DNA from: Bacteroidia bacterium | GTDB taxonomy: Bacteria > Bacteroidota > Bacteroidia > Bacteroidales > Prolixibacteraceae | Reading direction: 5' to 3' | Length of the DNA stretch: 64,000 nt | NCBI GenBank assembly: GCA_026391315.1 | Contig: JAPLDT010000014.1 | Span: 62,001 to 126,000 of the forward strand | Shown: positions 7,823-17,738 of the stretch, piece after piece | Layout of the letters: each line of letters begins with the position of its first letter | How positions within the stretch are numbered: the stretch's first letter is position 1 | Notes under the pieces: generated by a model | What the model was told of the DNA's origin: nothing | The model's database searches: none | Seen by the model: only the letters and a program-made list of their open reading frames with translations | Program-made: the position numbers and the translations under genes

Positions 7823-10800
7823 CTATTTTCTCAGATGAAACGGGCTGTTCGCACTGAAATCATCGGATATTGGCTGCAAAAATTGGATGTCATCACTGCT
7901 CTTTTTCGCCACAGTAATCGCAAATATTTTGATCTTGTCATTGTCAGGCAACGTGATCACTTTTGAAGTGCCATTGAGCGCAATTTCATATTTGAAAAGG
8001 TACGAATAGTGGTAAGGCTCATTCCTCGTAGGATAACCAAAATGGGTATGGGAGGCAAACCAGGCGATGTTGTCTTTTTTCAGAAATGGCTCTTTTACCC
8101 CAAGAACGGTATATCCATCCAGATCAAACTGGCGGTCGTAATGCTGTCCGATAAATCCCGACCATGTCGCAACATGGAGTGTTTGTGCTGCGCCGTCCAA
8201 AGTAAATTGCCCGGATGCATCTTCTGTAGCTGACGCAAGAAGGTAGATTTTGTTGTAATCCCCGGCAGGTAACTGAATGGTTTGTCCTTTGCAGGTGACG
8301 GCATTCTTTTGCAAGTCCGCGGCGCTGCCTAATTTGAAGAGAACGCCTTCACTAACCAATGTAGCCGGGATCATCTCTGCCGGATAGTTGTTGACATTTC
8401 CGTGTTCGGTCGGATCGTAATTTCTGGTCATGTTTCCATCCGTACGGTTGTTGTCGAAACTCATCACATCCTGATCGTATTGTAGAGCTACAGTTGCCTG
8501 ATTGAATGCAACTTGATTCTTAGGTGCCAGTCTAACGGCAAAGCTACGCAAGGAATGGTGAGAGAGGTCGAAGGTGAGGAGGTTGCCGGTTACAGTGGCT
8601 TCTCCTATCTTCTGTTCCTGTCCGTTGACCTCCCAGGCATCCATGATTTTGTCGGGAAGCTGGAGCTTTACACCTTTCTGGTCTTTCCCTGCAAGTTCAT
8701 TCACCCTCACCACGAGATAGTCGCCTTGTTCGGCTTTTTTAAGGGCCATCAGGCCAACTCCGGGAGTGCTGAGCCCAATAAATGAAAAGGATCTCCCCAA
8801 TTTTCCGGCATGTTTTGGCGTTTCGACTGCAACCAGTGGTTTGTTCAGGAATTCGGCCTGGTCCTGGGTTTCACTTTGGGACCAATCCCCGCTGTGGCTA
8901 TAGATTCCGTATTTGACATCCTGAATTCCCCAATCCTGCGTTGACTGGTAGAGCCAGGTCGGACAAAGTTTGGCAGACGGAGTATAAAGCAATGTCAGTC
9001 GAAGGATATTGTTGTCGGGCTTGTCTGATCCATATTTGCAATCCTCCAGGACGGAAACACCGAATTTGCCGGATTTATCTGTCAGGTCGAACCACATCTT
9101 CGAGGGCACTTCAAATTTCAGTTCGTGGTTGGTGTTTCGTTTGATGACACCGACACCCAGGTTGTAGGTGGCCTCTTCATTCTCTGCGGTGAACGGGAAG
9201 GATGCTTTTAGGCTTACTCCTGTTGATTGCCAGTCAATTTGATTAGCCACCTCAATCCGTTTGCCTGCGCCTCCGGCCGAAAGACTAATGATCTGCCTTA
9301 TGGCTGAATTCTCTCCTTTTTTTGTCACTTCGAAGGCAACCCTGACCGGTCCGTTCTCCACCATTTTTAATTTGACTTCATGGTTCATAAAGGCAAAAGG
9401 TGGATTTTTGCGGTCGTACCAAAACATGTTCCAAGCCGGCTCTTTTTGTGGCAATTCATGTTGAAATTCCAATCGTGCCGGTTTTGAAAGCAGCTCTCTG
9501 TGCTCTTTTTTATCCAGGATACTTGAAATATCCCCATTGTTATCCAGCGAAACTTTGTAATACGCGTTTTCTATGGTGCTTTGTTCGATGGTTAATGCCG
9601 GAGTAGTCAGTCTGGATCGCTCCGAAGAGGCCTGAATATCATAAATGGCCACACCCATGGAGGGAACTTTGGCAAGGAAGATGATTTTTACTTTATCCGC
9701 GTTTCGTGAAATGATCTGGGAGGGAACCTCTTTCCCTTTCTGGTCGAATACCCTGATGTGTTGAGTCATCTCAGAAAATTGAAGTTCGGCGGTACAGACA
9801 TCCTCCCGTTCCCTGGCAACAGAATTGTACACGGCAACGGCCCTCCCTTTTGTCTGGGTATTGAGTTGAGAAGTAACAACCCCTACCGCATCTTTCAATA
9901 CCTCTGTAAATCCGTTCTGTGCAATAAATTCATCGTTCCAGGCCAGTTTGAAGGCGCTCGGAATGGCTGTTCCCGGAAGCACATCATGCATCTGGCTTCC
10001 CAGTAAAAGTTCCCACGAATTGTTCAGTTTCTCCAGCGGGTAGGGGTTACCTGTCAGGTAATTGGCCATGGAAGCCATCTGTTCGGCCGACTGTGCAAGG
10101 ATTTCATTTTTGCGGTTCAATCGCTTCATGTAGGATTCAGAAGTCATTGAGCCGGCGCTGTGCTCGACCAGCAAAAGGTCGCCCGAGTATACTGGAAGTT
10201 TCTTCCTTATTTCCGGAGTGATGTCTTTGAACATCTGATCGGAGGATGTCAGGATTACTTTTATTTTGCTGTCCGGATTGTGGAGACTACCCTCCGCATT
10301 GATGACATCACGTTCGCGTATTCCACCACCCATGTCGCCTGAACCATAATAGCGGTAATCGAAGGTAATGCCATGTTTTTGCTGGTCCTCAGCCAGACGG
10401 TTGTCCCAATATTTGTCGATATCCAGGCGGGGCATCAGGTCGCCATCGTAGTCGGTTGCATCCAGGCAGGCAACCAGTCCTTTCCCATCGGGGCCGTTCC
10501 AAATCCCCACATTGAAGGGAAGGGGTACAGCGGTTTTGAGGTTTGGAATGGTGAGCTTTTGTGTGGAGAAGCCGATGATCCCGGCATGGTTCAAAACTGA
10601 AGGCAGGTTGGCTACAAACCCAAAACAGTCTGGCAGCATATAGTCCACACTCGCTTTGCCAAATTCTTTGCGGAAAAAATTGTTGCCATAGAGTACATGC
10701 CGCAGAACTGACTCCGAAGAGGAGACATTTACCTCCGCTTCCTCAACCGAAGAGCCTGCCACATTCCAGCGTCCGGCATCGATGTAGCCTTTCAACCTGG

Positions 10801-11095
10801 AATAGAGTTCGGGATGGTACTCTTTCATAAGCCGGTAGCGACGGGAGCCGGTGAAATTGTAAACATAGTCTGGGTATTTGTCCAGCAGCCTGAAATTCTC
10901 CTCCAGCGTGTTTTTCAGGTACTCGCTGACAGTAGTCCTGTAATCCCATTCGTATTCAGAATCCAAATGGGTGTAGCCCACCGTATAAAGCACCCGGTCT
11001 TTCGATATGTCGTACGCTGCCCGCCTTGAAAGTGGTTGCGCAAAAGCGCCAATGCATAGCAAAAGTGGAAATAGAGTCAGAAAAGTAGTCTTCAT
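7823..11095 (-). CDS. Secreted glycoside hydrolase family 38 alpha-mannosidase
   Basis: A 1090-residue protein with a signal peptide (about residues 1-19, cleavage after AFA). The GH38 catalytic domain is at the N-terminus. The zinc-binding H-x-D is seen as His43-Leu-Asp45 in GYTHLDSEYEWD, the likely nucleophile is Asp156 in MLPDCFGF, and the further zinc ligand is the His of the SQMHDVLPGTAIPS signature near residue 372. A three-helix region follows, then the large C-terminal beta-sandwich region of GH38 (about 480-1000). Enzymes of this family remove alpha-linked mannose from N-glycan-like or mannan substrates, retaining the anomeric configuration; the signal peptide puts it in the periplasm or at the surface. 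The length is normal for bacterial GH38. A terminator-like hairpin follows. The precise linkage specificity cannot be read from the sequence. Confidence 0.93.
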   Translation of the reverse strand: MKTTFLTLFPLLLCIGAFAQPLSRRAAYDISKDRVLYTVGYTHLDSEYEWDYRTTVSEYLKNTLEENFRLLDKYPDYVYNFTGSRRYRLMKEYHPELYSRLKGYIDAGRWNVAGSSVEEAEVNVSSSESVLRHVLYGNNFFRKEFGKASVDYMLPDCFGFVANLPSVLNHAGIIGFSTQKLTIPNLKTAVPLPFNVGIWNGPDGKGLVACLDATDYDGDLMPRLDIDKYWDNRLAEDQQKHGITFDYRYYGSGDMGGGIRERDVINAEGSLHNPDSKIKVILTSSDQMFKDITPEIRKKLPVYSGDLLLVEHSAGSMTSESYMKRLNRKNEILAQSAEQMASMANYLTGNPYPLEKLNNSWELLLGSQMHDVLPGTAIPSAFKLAWNDEFIAQNGFTEVLKDAVGVVTSQLNTQTKGRAVAVYNSVAREREDVCTAELQFSEMTQHIRVFDQKGKEVPSQIISRNADKVKIIFLAKVPSMGVAIYDIQASSERSRLTTPALTIEQSTIENAYYKVSLDNNGDISSILDKKEHRELLSKPARLEFQHELPQKEPAWNMFWYDRKNPPFAFMNHEVKLKMVENGPVRVAFEVTKKGENSAIRQIISLSAGGAGKRIEVANQIDWQSTGVSLKASFPFTAENEEATYNLGVGVIKRNTNHELKFEVPSKMWFDLTDKSGKFGVSVLEDCKYGSDKPDNNILRLTLLYTPSAKLCPTWLYQSTQDWGIQDVKYGIYSHSGDWSQSETQDQAEFLNKPLVAVETPKHAGKLGRSFSFIGLSTPGVGLMALKKAEQGDYLVVRVNELAGKDQKGVKLQLPDKIMDAWEVNGQEQKIGEATVTGNLLTFDLSHHSLRSFAVRLAPKNQVAFNQATVALQYDQDVMSFDNNRTDGNMTRNYDPTEHGNVNNYPAEMIPATLVSEGVLFKLGSAADLQKNAVTCKGQTIQLPAGDYNKIYLLASATEDASGQFTLDGAAQTLHVATWSGFIGQHYDRQFDLDGYTVLGVKEPFLKKDNIAWFASHTHFGYPTRNEPYHYSYLFKYEIALNGTSKVITLPDNDKIKIFAITVAKKSSDDIQFLQPISDDFSANSPFHLRK

Positions 11096-11355
11096 TTTAG
11101 TCTATTTTGTTGAAGATATCGCACGCTGTTATTCATTCTCGCGAATGCTATATCATGCTAAGTAATTGTATATGTTTTTGTTAATAGTATTTTATTCACT
11201 TTCCAGACCCTCTGCCTGTAATGCCAAAGCAGTGCCTGGATAATGTCCCGAAGATAACTTTTACTTCCTTAATTTTCTATTGTCTCCTTTTGGAGTAATT
11301 TACTAAATTCGAAATTCTGAAAGTTTTCTTCATGACTTCCATTCAACCAAACAAA

Positions 11356-14115
11356 ATGAGATCAAAACTAACGCTCCTGCTTCTGCTTCTGACCTTTACA
11401 GTGATGTTTTCCAATGCACAGTCTCCATCCCCAAAACAGCATTTTGGCTTTTCTATCGGCGACAATTACAAATTGGCCACCTATACGCAAACTGAGTCCT
11501 ATTTTAAAAAGGTCGCTACCACTTCCGGACGTGTAAGTCTGGTGAATATGGGCAATACAGAGGAGGGACGAACACAGTATATGATGGTTGTATCATCTCC
11601 TGAAAACATTAAAAAATTAAGCAAATACAAGGAGATAGCGCAAAAGTTGGCCCGCTCGGAGAATCTCAGCGAAGAGCAGGCGCTTGCCCTGGCAGCAGAG
11701 GGAAAAGCGGTAGTCTGGATCGATGGCGGACTTCATGCCACCGAAACGGTAGGATCACACCAATTGATTGAGACACTGTGGCAGTTGGTTAGCCGGAATG
11801 ATAAGGAAACCCTGAGGATTCTTGATGAGGTGATCGTCCTGCTGGTTCATGCCAATCCGGATGGGCAGGAGTTGGTTTCCAACTGGTACATGGGCAATCC
11901 GGATACGCTGAAGAGATCCTATTCACAATTACCAAGACTTTATGAAAAATATGCCGGTCACGACAACAATCGCGACTTCTACATGATGAACCTGAAGGAG
12001 ACCCAAAATATCAGCAAACAACTCTATATTGAGTGGTTTCCACAAGTGATCTACAACCACCATCAGTCCGGACCGGCCGGATCAGTGGTTGCCGGACCAC
12101 CCTACCGGGATCCGTTTAATTATCTTTTTCATCCGCTGGTCATGACAGGTATCGACGCGGTGGGGGCTTCCATGATCAACAGGCTGATTGCGGAAGGAAA
12201 ACCCGGCTATACCGAACGCGGCGGCTCAGTATTTTCTACCTGGTACAATGGTGGATTGCGTACCACCGCCTATTTTCACAACATGATCGGACTGTTGACT
12301 GAAATTATTGGAAATCCGACTCCTTCCTCTGTCCCGTTGGTACCTTCCAGGTTACTGCCAAACGGGAATACCCCCTATCCGGTGATGCCTCAAAAATGGA
12401 ATTTCAGGAGATCAATCGATTACTCCATCTCACTGAATTATGCAGTTTTGGATTATGCAGCCAGGAACAGGGAACATTTACTGTACAATATTTACTACAT
12501 GGGCAAAGGCTCAATCCAGGCTGGCAGCAAAGACAATTGGGGCATTTCACCCAAAAAGGTTGAACTGATCGGCAATGCGGGTAAAGCGGACCAAAAAATC
12601 AGAAAGGCTGCCGATAGCACCAGCAGCAGGGAGAGAGTTGATACCATCCCGGTGAAGTATTTTCAGGTTTTGGTGAAAGATAGTGCCAGGAGGGATCCCA
12701 GAGGTTACATTATTCCCTCAGATCAGCCCGATTTTCCCACAGCGGTCAAGTTTCTCAATGCACTAATACAGTCGGGAATCCAGGTTTGCAAGGCTACTTC
12801 TGCCTTTGTTGTAGATGGAAAAAAATACCCTGCCGGTTCTTTCATTGTCAAAACCAACCAGGCTTTTCGGCCTCACATTCTGGATATGTTTGAACCTCAG
12901 GACCATCCAAATGATTTTCTCTATCCTGGAGGTCCCCCTGTAAAGCCCTACGACATAGCCGGATGGACTTCTGCCTATTCGATGGGGGTTGTTTTCAAGA
13001 GCGTTTTGCATGCCTTTGAGGGGCCTTTTCAAACACTACCCTATGGTGAGATTCAGCGGCCTAAGGGCGATTTTACAAGTTCAGGTTCTGTCGCGGGGTA
13101 TCTTTTGGACTCCAGGTGTGACCAATCTTTTTTAGTCGTTAATGAGCTGCTCCAGGCGGATCTGGATGTTTACCGCTTCAAAAATGAGACGGGTGTCGAA
13201 CCGCTGACCGGTGAAGGATCTTTTTTCGTTCCGGCAAATAGAAAAGCAAAAGGTTTGCTTGAGAAGGCTTCATCCGATTTGAGTTTAAGTGTTCGTACTG
13301 TAAGCCGCCGGCCAGCTCAGCTGACAAAGAAAATATCCTCTTTGAAAATTGCAATTTGGGATACCTATGGGGGTTCAATTTCCGCCGGATGGCTAAAATG
13401 GATCATGGAACAGCACCAATTTCCTTACAAAATCATTTATGTGAAAGAGATCAACGCGGGTAACCTGCACAAAAAATTTGATGTGATCCTGTTTGTAAGC
13501 GGGGCCATTCCTTCCATAACCGGAACAGAACCAGGCGCACCCAGGGACACGACAAAAATTACTGATATCCCGGTTGAGTACAGGTATCAATGGGGAAAGA
13601 TCAAGGCTGATACCTCCATTGTTTCATTGAAAAAATTTATGGAGGAGGGAGGTACCATTGCTACCATTGGCAGGAGCACGAATCTGGCATACCATTTAAA
13701 ATTAGGCGTTACCAATTCGCTTGCAGAGATGGTCAAAGGGAAAGAGGTTCCTCTGACGTCAGACAAATTCTACATTCCCGGAAGTCTGTTGCGTGTCAGG
13801 ATCGATTCAACCATGACCACAGGATGGGGAATGGGCTCCGGAGCAGATATCTTTTTTGATTCGAGCCCGGTATTTAGTCTGACCCCTGAAGCCGTTAGTC
13901 TGGGCAAGATCAAACCAATTGCCTGGTTCGATTCTTCCCAGCCACTGCGAAGCGGATGGGCCTATGGTCAGGAATATTTGCTAAACGGAGTGGCCGCTTT
14001 CGAGGCAAAAGTCGGACAGGGGAAATTGTGCGCTTTTGGGCCTGAGATTACCTTCAGGGCCCAAACCTACAGTACTTTCAAGTTACTGTTCAACCAATTC
14101 TATTCAGGTTATTAG
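11356..14115 (+). CDS. M14-family zinc metallocarboxypeptidase-like protein, secreted
   Basis: The ATG at 11356 gives a clean signal peptide (MRSKL followed by a leucine run, then FSNAQ); an in-frame ATG at 11332 would add eight residues with no benefit. Numbered from 11332, the zinc site is His135-x-x-Glu138 in GLHATETVG, and the third ligand is His243 or His244 in VIYNHHQSG. NRDFYMMN and GLLTEIIG fit the substrate-binding and catalytic-Glu regions of peptidase family M14. The catalytic domain covers about residues 40-380. The remaining ~540 residues are a long extension seen in Bacteroidota M14 proteins, including a glutamine-amidotransferase-like segment around ATIGRSTNLAYHL. It should trim peptides in the periplasm. 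It is convergent with the beta-helix gene 44 bp away. The family is secure; the exopeptidase specificity is not. Confidence 0.88.
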   Translation: MRSKLTLLLLLLTFTVMFSNAQSPSPKQHFGFSIGDNYKLATYTQTESYFKKVATTSGRVSLVNMGNTEEGRTQYMMVVSSPENIKKLSKYKEIAQKLARSENLSEEQALALAAEGKAVVWIDGGLHATETVGSHQLIETLWQLVSRNDKETLRILDEVIVLLVHANPDGQELVSNWYMGNPDTLKRSYSQLPRLYEKYAGHDNNRDFYMMNLKETQNISKQLYIEWFPQVIYNHHQSGPAGSVVAGPPYRDPFNYLFHPLVMTGIDAVGASMINRLIAEGKPGYTERGGSVFSTWYNGGLRTTAYFHNMIGLLTEIIGNPTPSSVPLVPSRLLPNGNTPYPVMPQKWNFRRSIDYSISLNYAVLDYAARNREHLLYNIYYMGKGSIQAGSKDNWGISPKKVELIGNAGKADQKIRKAADSTSSRERVDTIPVKYFQVLVKDSARRDPRGYIIPSDQPDFPTAVKFLNALIQSGIQVCKATSAFVVDGKKYPAGSFIVKTNQAFRPHILDMFEPQDHPNDFLYPGGPPVKPYDIAGWTSAYSMGVVFKSVLHAFEGPFQTLPYGEIQRPKGDFTSSGSVAGYLLDSRCDQSFLVVNELLQADLDVYRFKNETGVEPLTGEGSFFVPANRKAKGLLEKASSDLSLSVRTVSRRPAQLTKKISSLKIAIWDTYGGSISAGWLKWIMEQHQFPYKIIYVKEINAGNLHKKFDVILFVSGAIPSITGTEPGAPRDTTKITDIPVEYRYQWGKIKADTSIVSLKKFMEEGGTIATIGRSTNLAYHLKLGVTNSLAEMVKGKEVPLTSDKFYIPGSLLRVRIDSTMTTGWGMGSGADIFFDSSPVFSLTPEAVSLGKIKPIAWFDSSQPLRSGWAYGQEYLLNGVAAFEAKVGQGKLCAFGPEITFRAQTYSTFKLLFNQFYSGY

Positions 14116-14159
14116 GGATCTGTCCTTAATTTTTAATCTGTAATTTTTAATTATAAAAT

Positions 14160-17100
14160 TCATTTTTCTTCCACTTTGATCTTCCACTCCTCGAATTCTA
14201 CCGTGTACTGTTTTTGGTCGGGCGCACCAGCTGCAAGGCCCAGGTCAATCGCTTTCCCAATCCCGGGTATTTGATTGGTTTGCCGTTTAATAATCCATTT
14301 CTGACCGTCGAGACTAATGTAGCCGGTAAAGCGGTCGCCATGCCGCTCCAAACGTATCCAGATTGGGGTAGCGCTGTTTTCGGGCAGATTCTCGCTGGCC
14401 GCCTTGTGCATGCATCCATTGCCAAATTCATCGTACTCAATCCCTGCGCGGCCTGGTGTACTGAACATTAATACCGATCCCAGGCTTCCCCTGTCCACAT
14501 CGAAACTCTGACTGAGGTCATTACGGACAAAAAGTCCCGACCGGTACCATTCGCTGGTGCGGGGTCCGAATGACCTGATCTTTACCGTGGCGATGAAATC
14601 TCCTTCAAGCTGTTTCAGATAGACAGTTGCATAGGCATCTTCGGCATGGTAAAAGTCCCATCCGCTTGCTTTCACGATGTATCTGTTCTCCTTTTGAACT
14701 ACTTCAACACTGGACGGTTTAGACTTTGGTGAAATATAGGTGAGTAATTTTTGTTCCGTTACCTTGAGCTCTTTGCATTTTAATACCCTCAACAATACCT
14801 CTTCACTGTTCCCGATGCGGATCCGGTAACTGCCGGCTTCGGGGGTTAGGTCAAAGCTGATCTCTTTCGATTCTTTGCCTTTGAAATTTGCCAATTGGGT
14901 TTTCACCTCTGCGCCATTGGCAAACAATTGAAGGGTAGGATTTGCCTCCTTCAGTAAGAGATTGGTTGCCAGAGCTGATATACGAACACTTTCACCCGCA
15001 AGGATGCGCTCTTCAGAACATCGGATCTGATCGTATGCCATATCTGGTTTTTCTCCAGCTACTTCAATTGTTTGTGGCTTCGTATCTCCGATGGAAATCT
15101 CATGACGGCCTGGCTCACTCACACGTAATTCAAATTCAATGGAGCGCTTGTTGTTCCTAATAACCGGAAATGCCTTGTTTTCAACTATTTTTCGATCCAG
15201 ATAGAGCGCTACCGGCTCGGTGCCTGAACTGCCGGAATTGGTGACATCCGCAGTTATTTTGACAAGTGATCCGGCAACGATGGCACCCTCTACCGGCTTG
15301 TCATTCATGGTAATTCGCAAATTGGAGGAGCTGAGTTGAGGGTTCCCCTCGATAAACTGTTCCGGAGCCACAAGGGGTGGTTCTATGGAAAAATTTCCGG
15401 AATAATTGTTATCAGATAAATAGGTGCCACAGGTCTTCATCTCTCCCTGCTCCAGATCGTAGTACAGGTTGTTGGTCACCGTCCAGTTGCTCGACATGTT
15501 GTCGAACCAGAAAGCCACATTGTCGCTGAAAAATCCACGGTGAACCTTGTGGATCAGATTGTTCCGGACAGTTGAATGGAAGGTCATCCCGGTTACCACG
15601 ATTACTCCGGCATCATCGGCATCTTGCTGAACATCCTCAAAATGGTTGTACTCCACCACACAATCTTCGGTCACACCTCCTTCGAGGCCACCGGCGCCAC
15701 AGTCGATGGTATATGGTCTCCCTGATTTGGTAAAGTAATTGTGGGAAATCGTCGTATGCAGGGTACCACCTACACCCAAAGTAATGCCGCCTCCAAGCCC
15801 ACATTCTGAAAATTCATTGTGATCAATTTTGGTTTCCCGGGTGAGCTGGCTCAATTTTCCATTTTTCAAATCACCTGTACAGCTTACCCCAAGGGCTCCC
15901 TGCTCCAGACCGTTGAAGGTGTTTTTGAAGATACGTGTTTGGAAACAACCCTGACCAATTGACATGCCAACGCCGCTGCATGCCCTTAATTCAGAATTGG
16001 CAAACTCACAATCGCTGGCATATTCGTAAGATATGGCGATGCTACCAGGAGTGGGTTCATAGTGGTGTGGATAGTCCCGGGAATTCTCTTTTGCCCCTTC
16101 AAAGATCAATCCATAGAATCTGAGATTGCGAACAGGTTTATCTTCTGTCCCCCTTACCTGCAAAAGTTGAGTGATCTGAGGTATCGATAGGGTCGCCTGG
16201 TTGGGATTGGTCAAACCCTCAGCAGGGATATAACTGATCTCTGCTCTGTTTTTGTCATAAAACCACTCGCCGGGGGCATCCAGCAGGGCTTTGATATTTT
16301 CAATAAAGTATCTGGGAGGTACGACCAAAAGACCATTGTTCCCACCGGGGCCATCTTCCGCGTTTTTTAGAAATGCAATTTGTCGTTTCTCATCAATCTT
16401 ATCAATCGTATTATAGGCTGTTCGCCAGCGGAGTAAAATGACAATCCGGTTATCCTGCATACCTTCCCATTTTTTGATGTCTCCCGGTTTGTAAGGTATT
16501 TCGAAAGTTGAGGCCGGTGTTTGACGCAGGGTGAAATAACCGTTGTTGGGAGTCCGGGCCAGCGTTTGTTTCTTCCCGTTCATGATCAGAACAGGAACAT
16601 CAGGATCTTTATAAGGTGCTTTCCAGATATTGTTTTTTCCCTTTACCCAACCGGTTACGGCTACTGCGCCGGAAATAACAGGATGTTCGCCCGGATAGGC
16701 CGAATAGGTGACATAATTGTCGCGTAGGTGATGCCACTCAAAAGCGCCTGAAGGCAAATTGGTCTCTACCCGTTCACCACCGTCTTCAGCGTTAAAAAGC
16801 AGGGGGCTCTGGAGCGTATAGAACCCCTGGCGGATGAATACGACAATGTCTTTCCCTTTCCCGAAAGGGTAGGACGATCCTACATAGCGTGCATCAATGG
16901 CTTTCCCTTTGGGAAGATAAACTTTCGCTTTCAATTCATGAACGGCACGCATGGCACGTGTGATGGTAGCAAACGGCCCGTCAGATTTTGTTGCGTTGGG
17001 CTCCGGAAGTGTTCCCGACCAATTGTCATTTCCAACCGGGGAGACAAAAAAATCTCCTTTTGCCTTCGAAGCATCAAATGGTTGCCACAACTCACTCCTC

Positions 17101-17291
17101 AATAATTTTCCGTCCCTTTCTTGCGCATCCGTTTTTTTAACCTCCTCAGGAATCCGGGCAGTACAGACATCAGGCATGCAGAGTAGAGATCCGCTTAGCA
17201 AAATAAGATTGAATAAGTTAAGGAGGATCGAATTTGAGATTTTCAACTTCAACCTGGATTCAATTGTTTTTTTATTGACTGAAATATACAT
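14160..17291 (-). CDS. Secreted right-handed parallel beta-helix protein (polysaccharide lyase-like fold)
   Basis: I place the start at the ATG at 17291 (MYISVNKK), just before a basic stretch and a hydrophobic signal segment ending near CTA; the longer frame back to 17360 adds a signal-incompatible leader. The N-terminal block FFVSPVGNDNWSGTLPEPN with FATITRAMRAV is typical of secreted right-handed beta-helix proteins (DUF1565 / pectate-lyase-3-like). A beta-helix of repeating N-x-F/V strands (HNEFSECGLGGGITLG, HNYFTKSG, YNHFEDV) covers about residues 380-620. Two CARDB-like Ig modules (about 650-850) and a C-terminal concanavalin-like DUF1349-type module (about 890-1040) follow. Binding or cleavage of an acidic polysaccharide is plausible, but no catalytic residues are assigned. 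Confidence 0.85.
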   Translation of the reverse strand: MYISVNKKTIESRLKLKISNSILLNLFNLILLSGSLLCMPDVCTARIPEEVKKTDAQERDGKLLRSELWQPFDASKAKGDFFVSPVGNDNWSGTLPEPNATKSDGPFATITRAMRAVHELKAKVYLPKGKAIDARYVGSSYPFGKGKDIVVFIRQGFYTLQSPLLFNAEDGGERVETNLPSGAFEWHHLRDNYVTYSAYPGEHPVISGAVAVTGWVKGKNNIWKAPYKDPDVPVLIMNGKKQTLARTPNNGYFTLRQTPASTFEIPYKPGDIKKWEGMQDNRIVILLRWRTAYNTIDKIDEKRQIAFLKNAEDGPGGNNGLLVVPPRYFIENIKALLDAPGEWFYDKNRAEISYIPAEGLTNPNQATLSIPQITQLLQVRGTEDKPVRNLRFYGLIFEGAKENSRDYPHHYEPTPGSIAISYEYASDCEFANSELRACSGVGMSIGQGCFQTRIFKNTFNGLEQGALGVSCTGDLKNGKLSQLTRETKIDHNEFSECGLGGGITLGVGGTLHTTISHNYFTKSGRPYTIDCGAGGLEGGVTEDCVVEYNHFEDVQQDADDAGVIVVTGMTFHSTVRNNLIHKVHRGFFSDNVAFWFDNMSSNWTVTNNLYYDLEQGEMKTCGTYLSDNNYSGNFSIEPPLVAPEQFIEGNPQLSSSNLRITMNDKPVEGAIVAGSLVKITADVTNSGSSGTEPVALYLDRKIVENKAFPVIRNNKRSIEFELRVSEPGRHEISIGDTKPQTIEVAGEKPDMAYDQIRCSEERILAGESVRISALATNLLLKEANPTLQLFANGAEVKTQLANFKGKESKEISFDLTPEAGSYRIRIGNSEEVLLRVLKCKELKVTEQKLLTYISPKSKPSSVEVVQKENRYIVKASGWDFYHAEDAYATVYLKQLEGDFIATVKIRSFGPRTSEWYRSGLFVRNDLSQSFDVDRGSLGSVLMFSTPGRAGIEYDEFGNGCMHKAASENLPENSATPIWIRLERHGDRFTGYISLDGQKWIIKRQTNQIPGIGKAIDLGLAAGAPDQKQYTVEFEEWKIKVEEK

Positions 17292-17738
17292 TGTTTGGGT
17301 TTTAATATTGTGCCTGATTATTAAGTGATCATGCATATGCAAGTTGCTTCGCCGATCCATACGAATCGCATCGATTGTTGCTTTTGTGTTTGATAAACAG
17401 AGAGTTGTTAATGAGGAATTAATAGCGCGATAAAACTACAAAATTGATAGTTCATAACCAAGAGTCAAACAGCAGAATGTTTAAGGTGAAATCAGGGTGA
17501 CAGTCGTACAGGTTAAACTCCTTGCCGATCCATCAACTTCATTTGCCTGAATTTCCGGTTACCCATGAGACTATTCATGATTGTGCTGACAAATTGAGTG
17601 ATTCTAAATTAGATTTAATTAATTTTACTTCACCGATAGGTATGAAAGGCAGGAATTTGAGAGTCGGTGTAATTAACCTGATTTGAGATACCCCAATCTT
17701 CATTCTACTCGTCAATTAGACTAACAAATCATTATCAT
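17292..17738. other. Intergenic gap of 447 bp between divergent genes, nothing recognised
   Basis: This AT-rich stretch separates the divergently transcribed beta-helix gene and the eight-gene signalling operon, so promoters for both should lie here. I see no convincing paired -33/-7 elements, hairpin, repeat or coding frame. Confidence 0.5.
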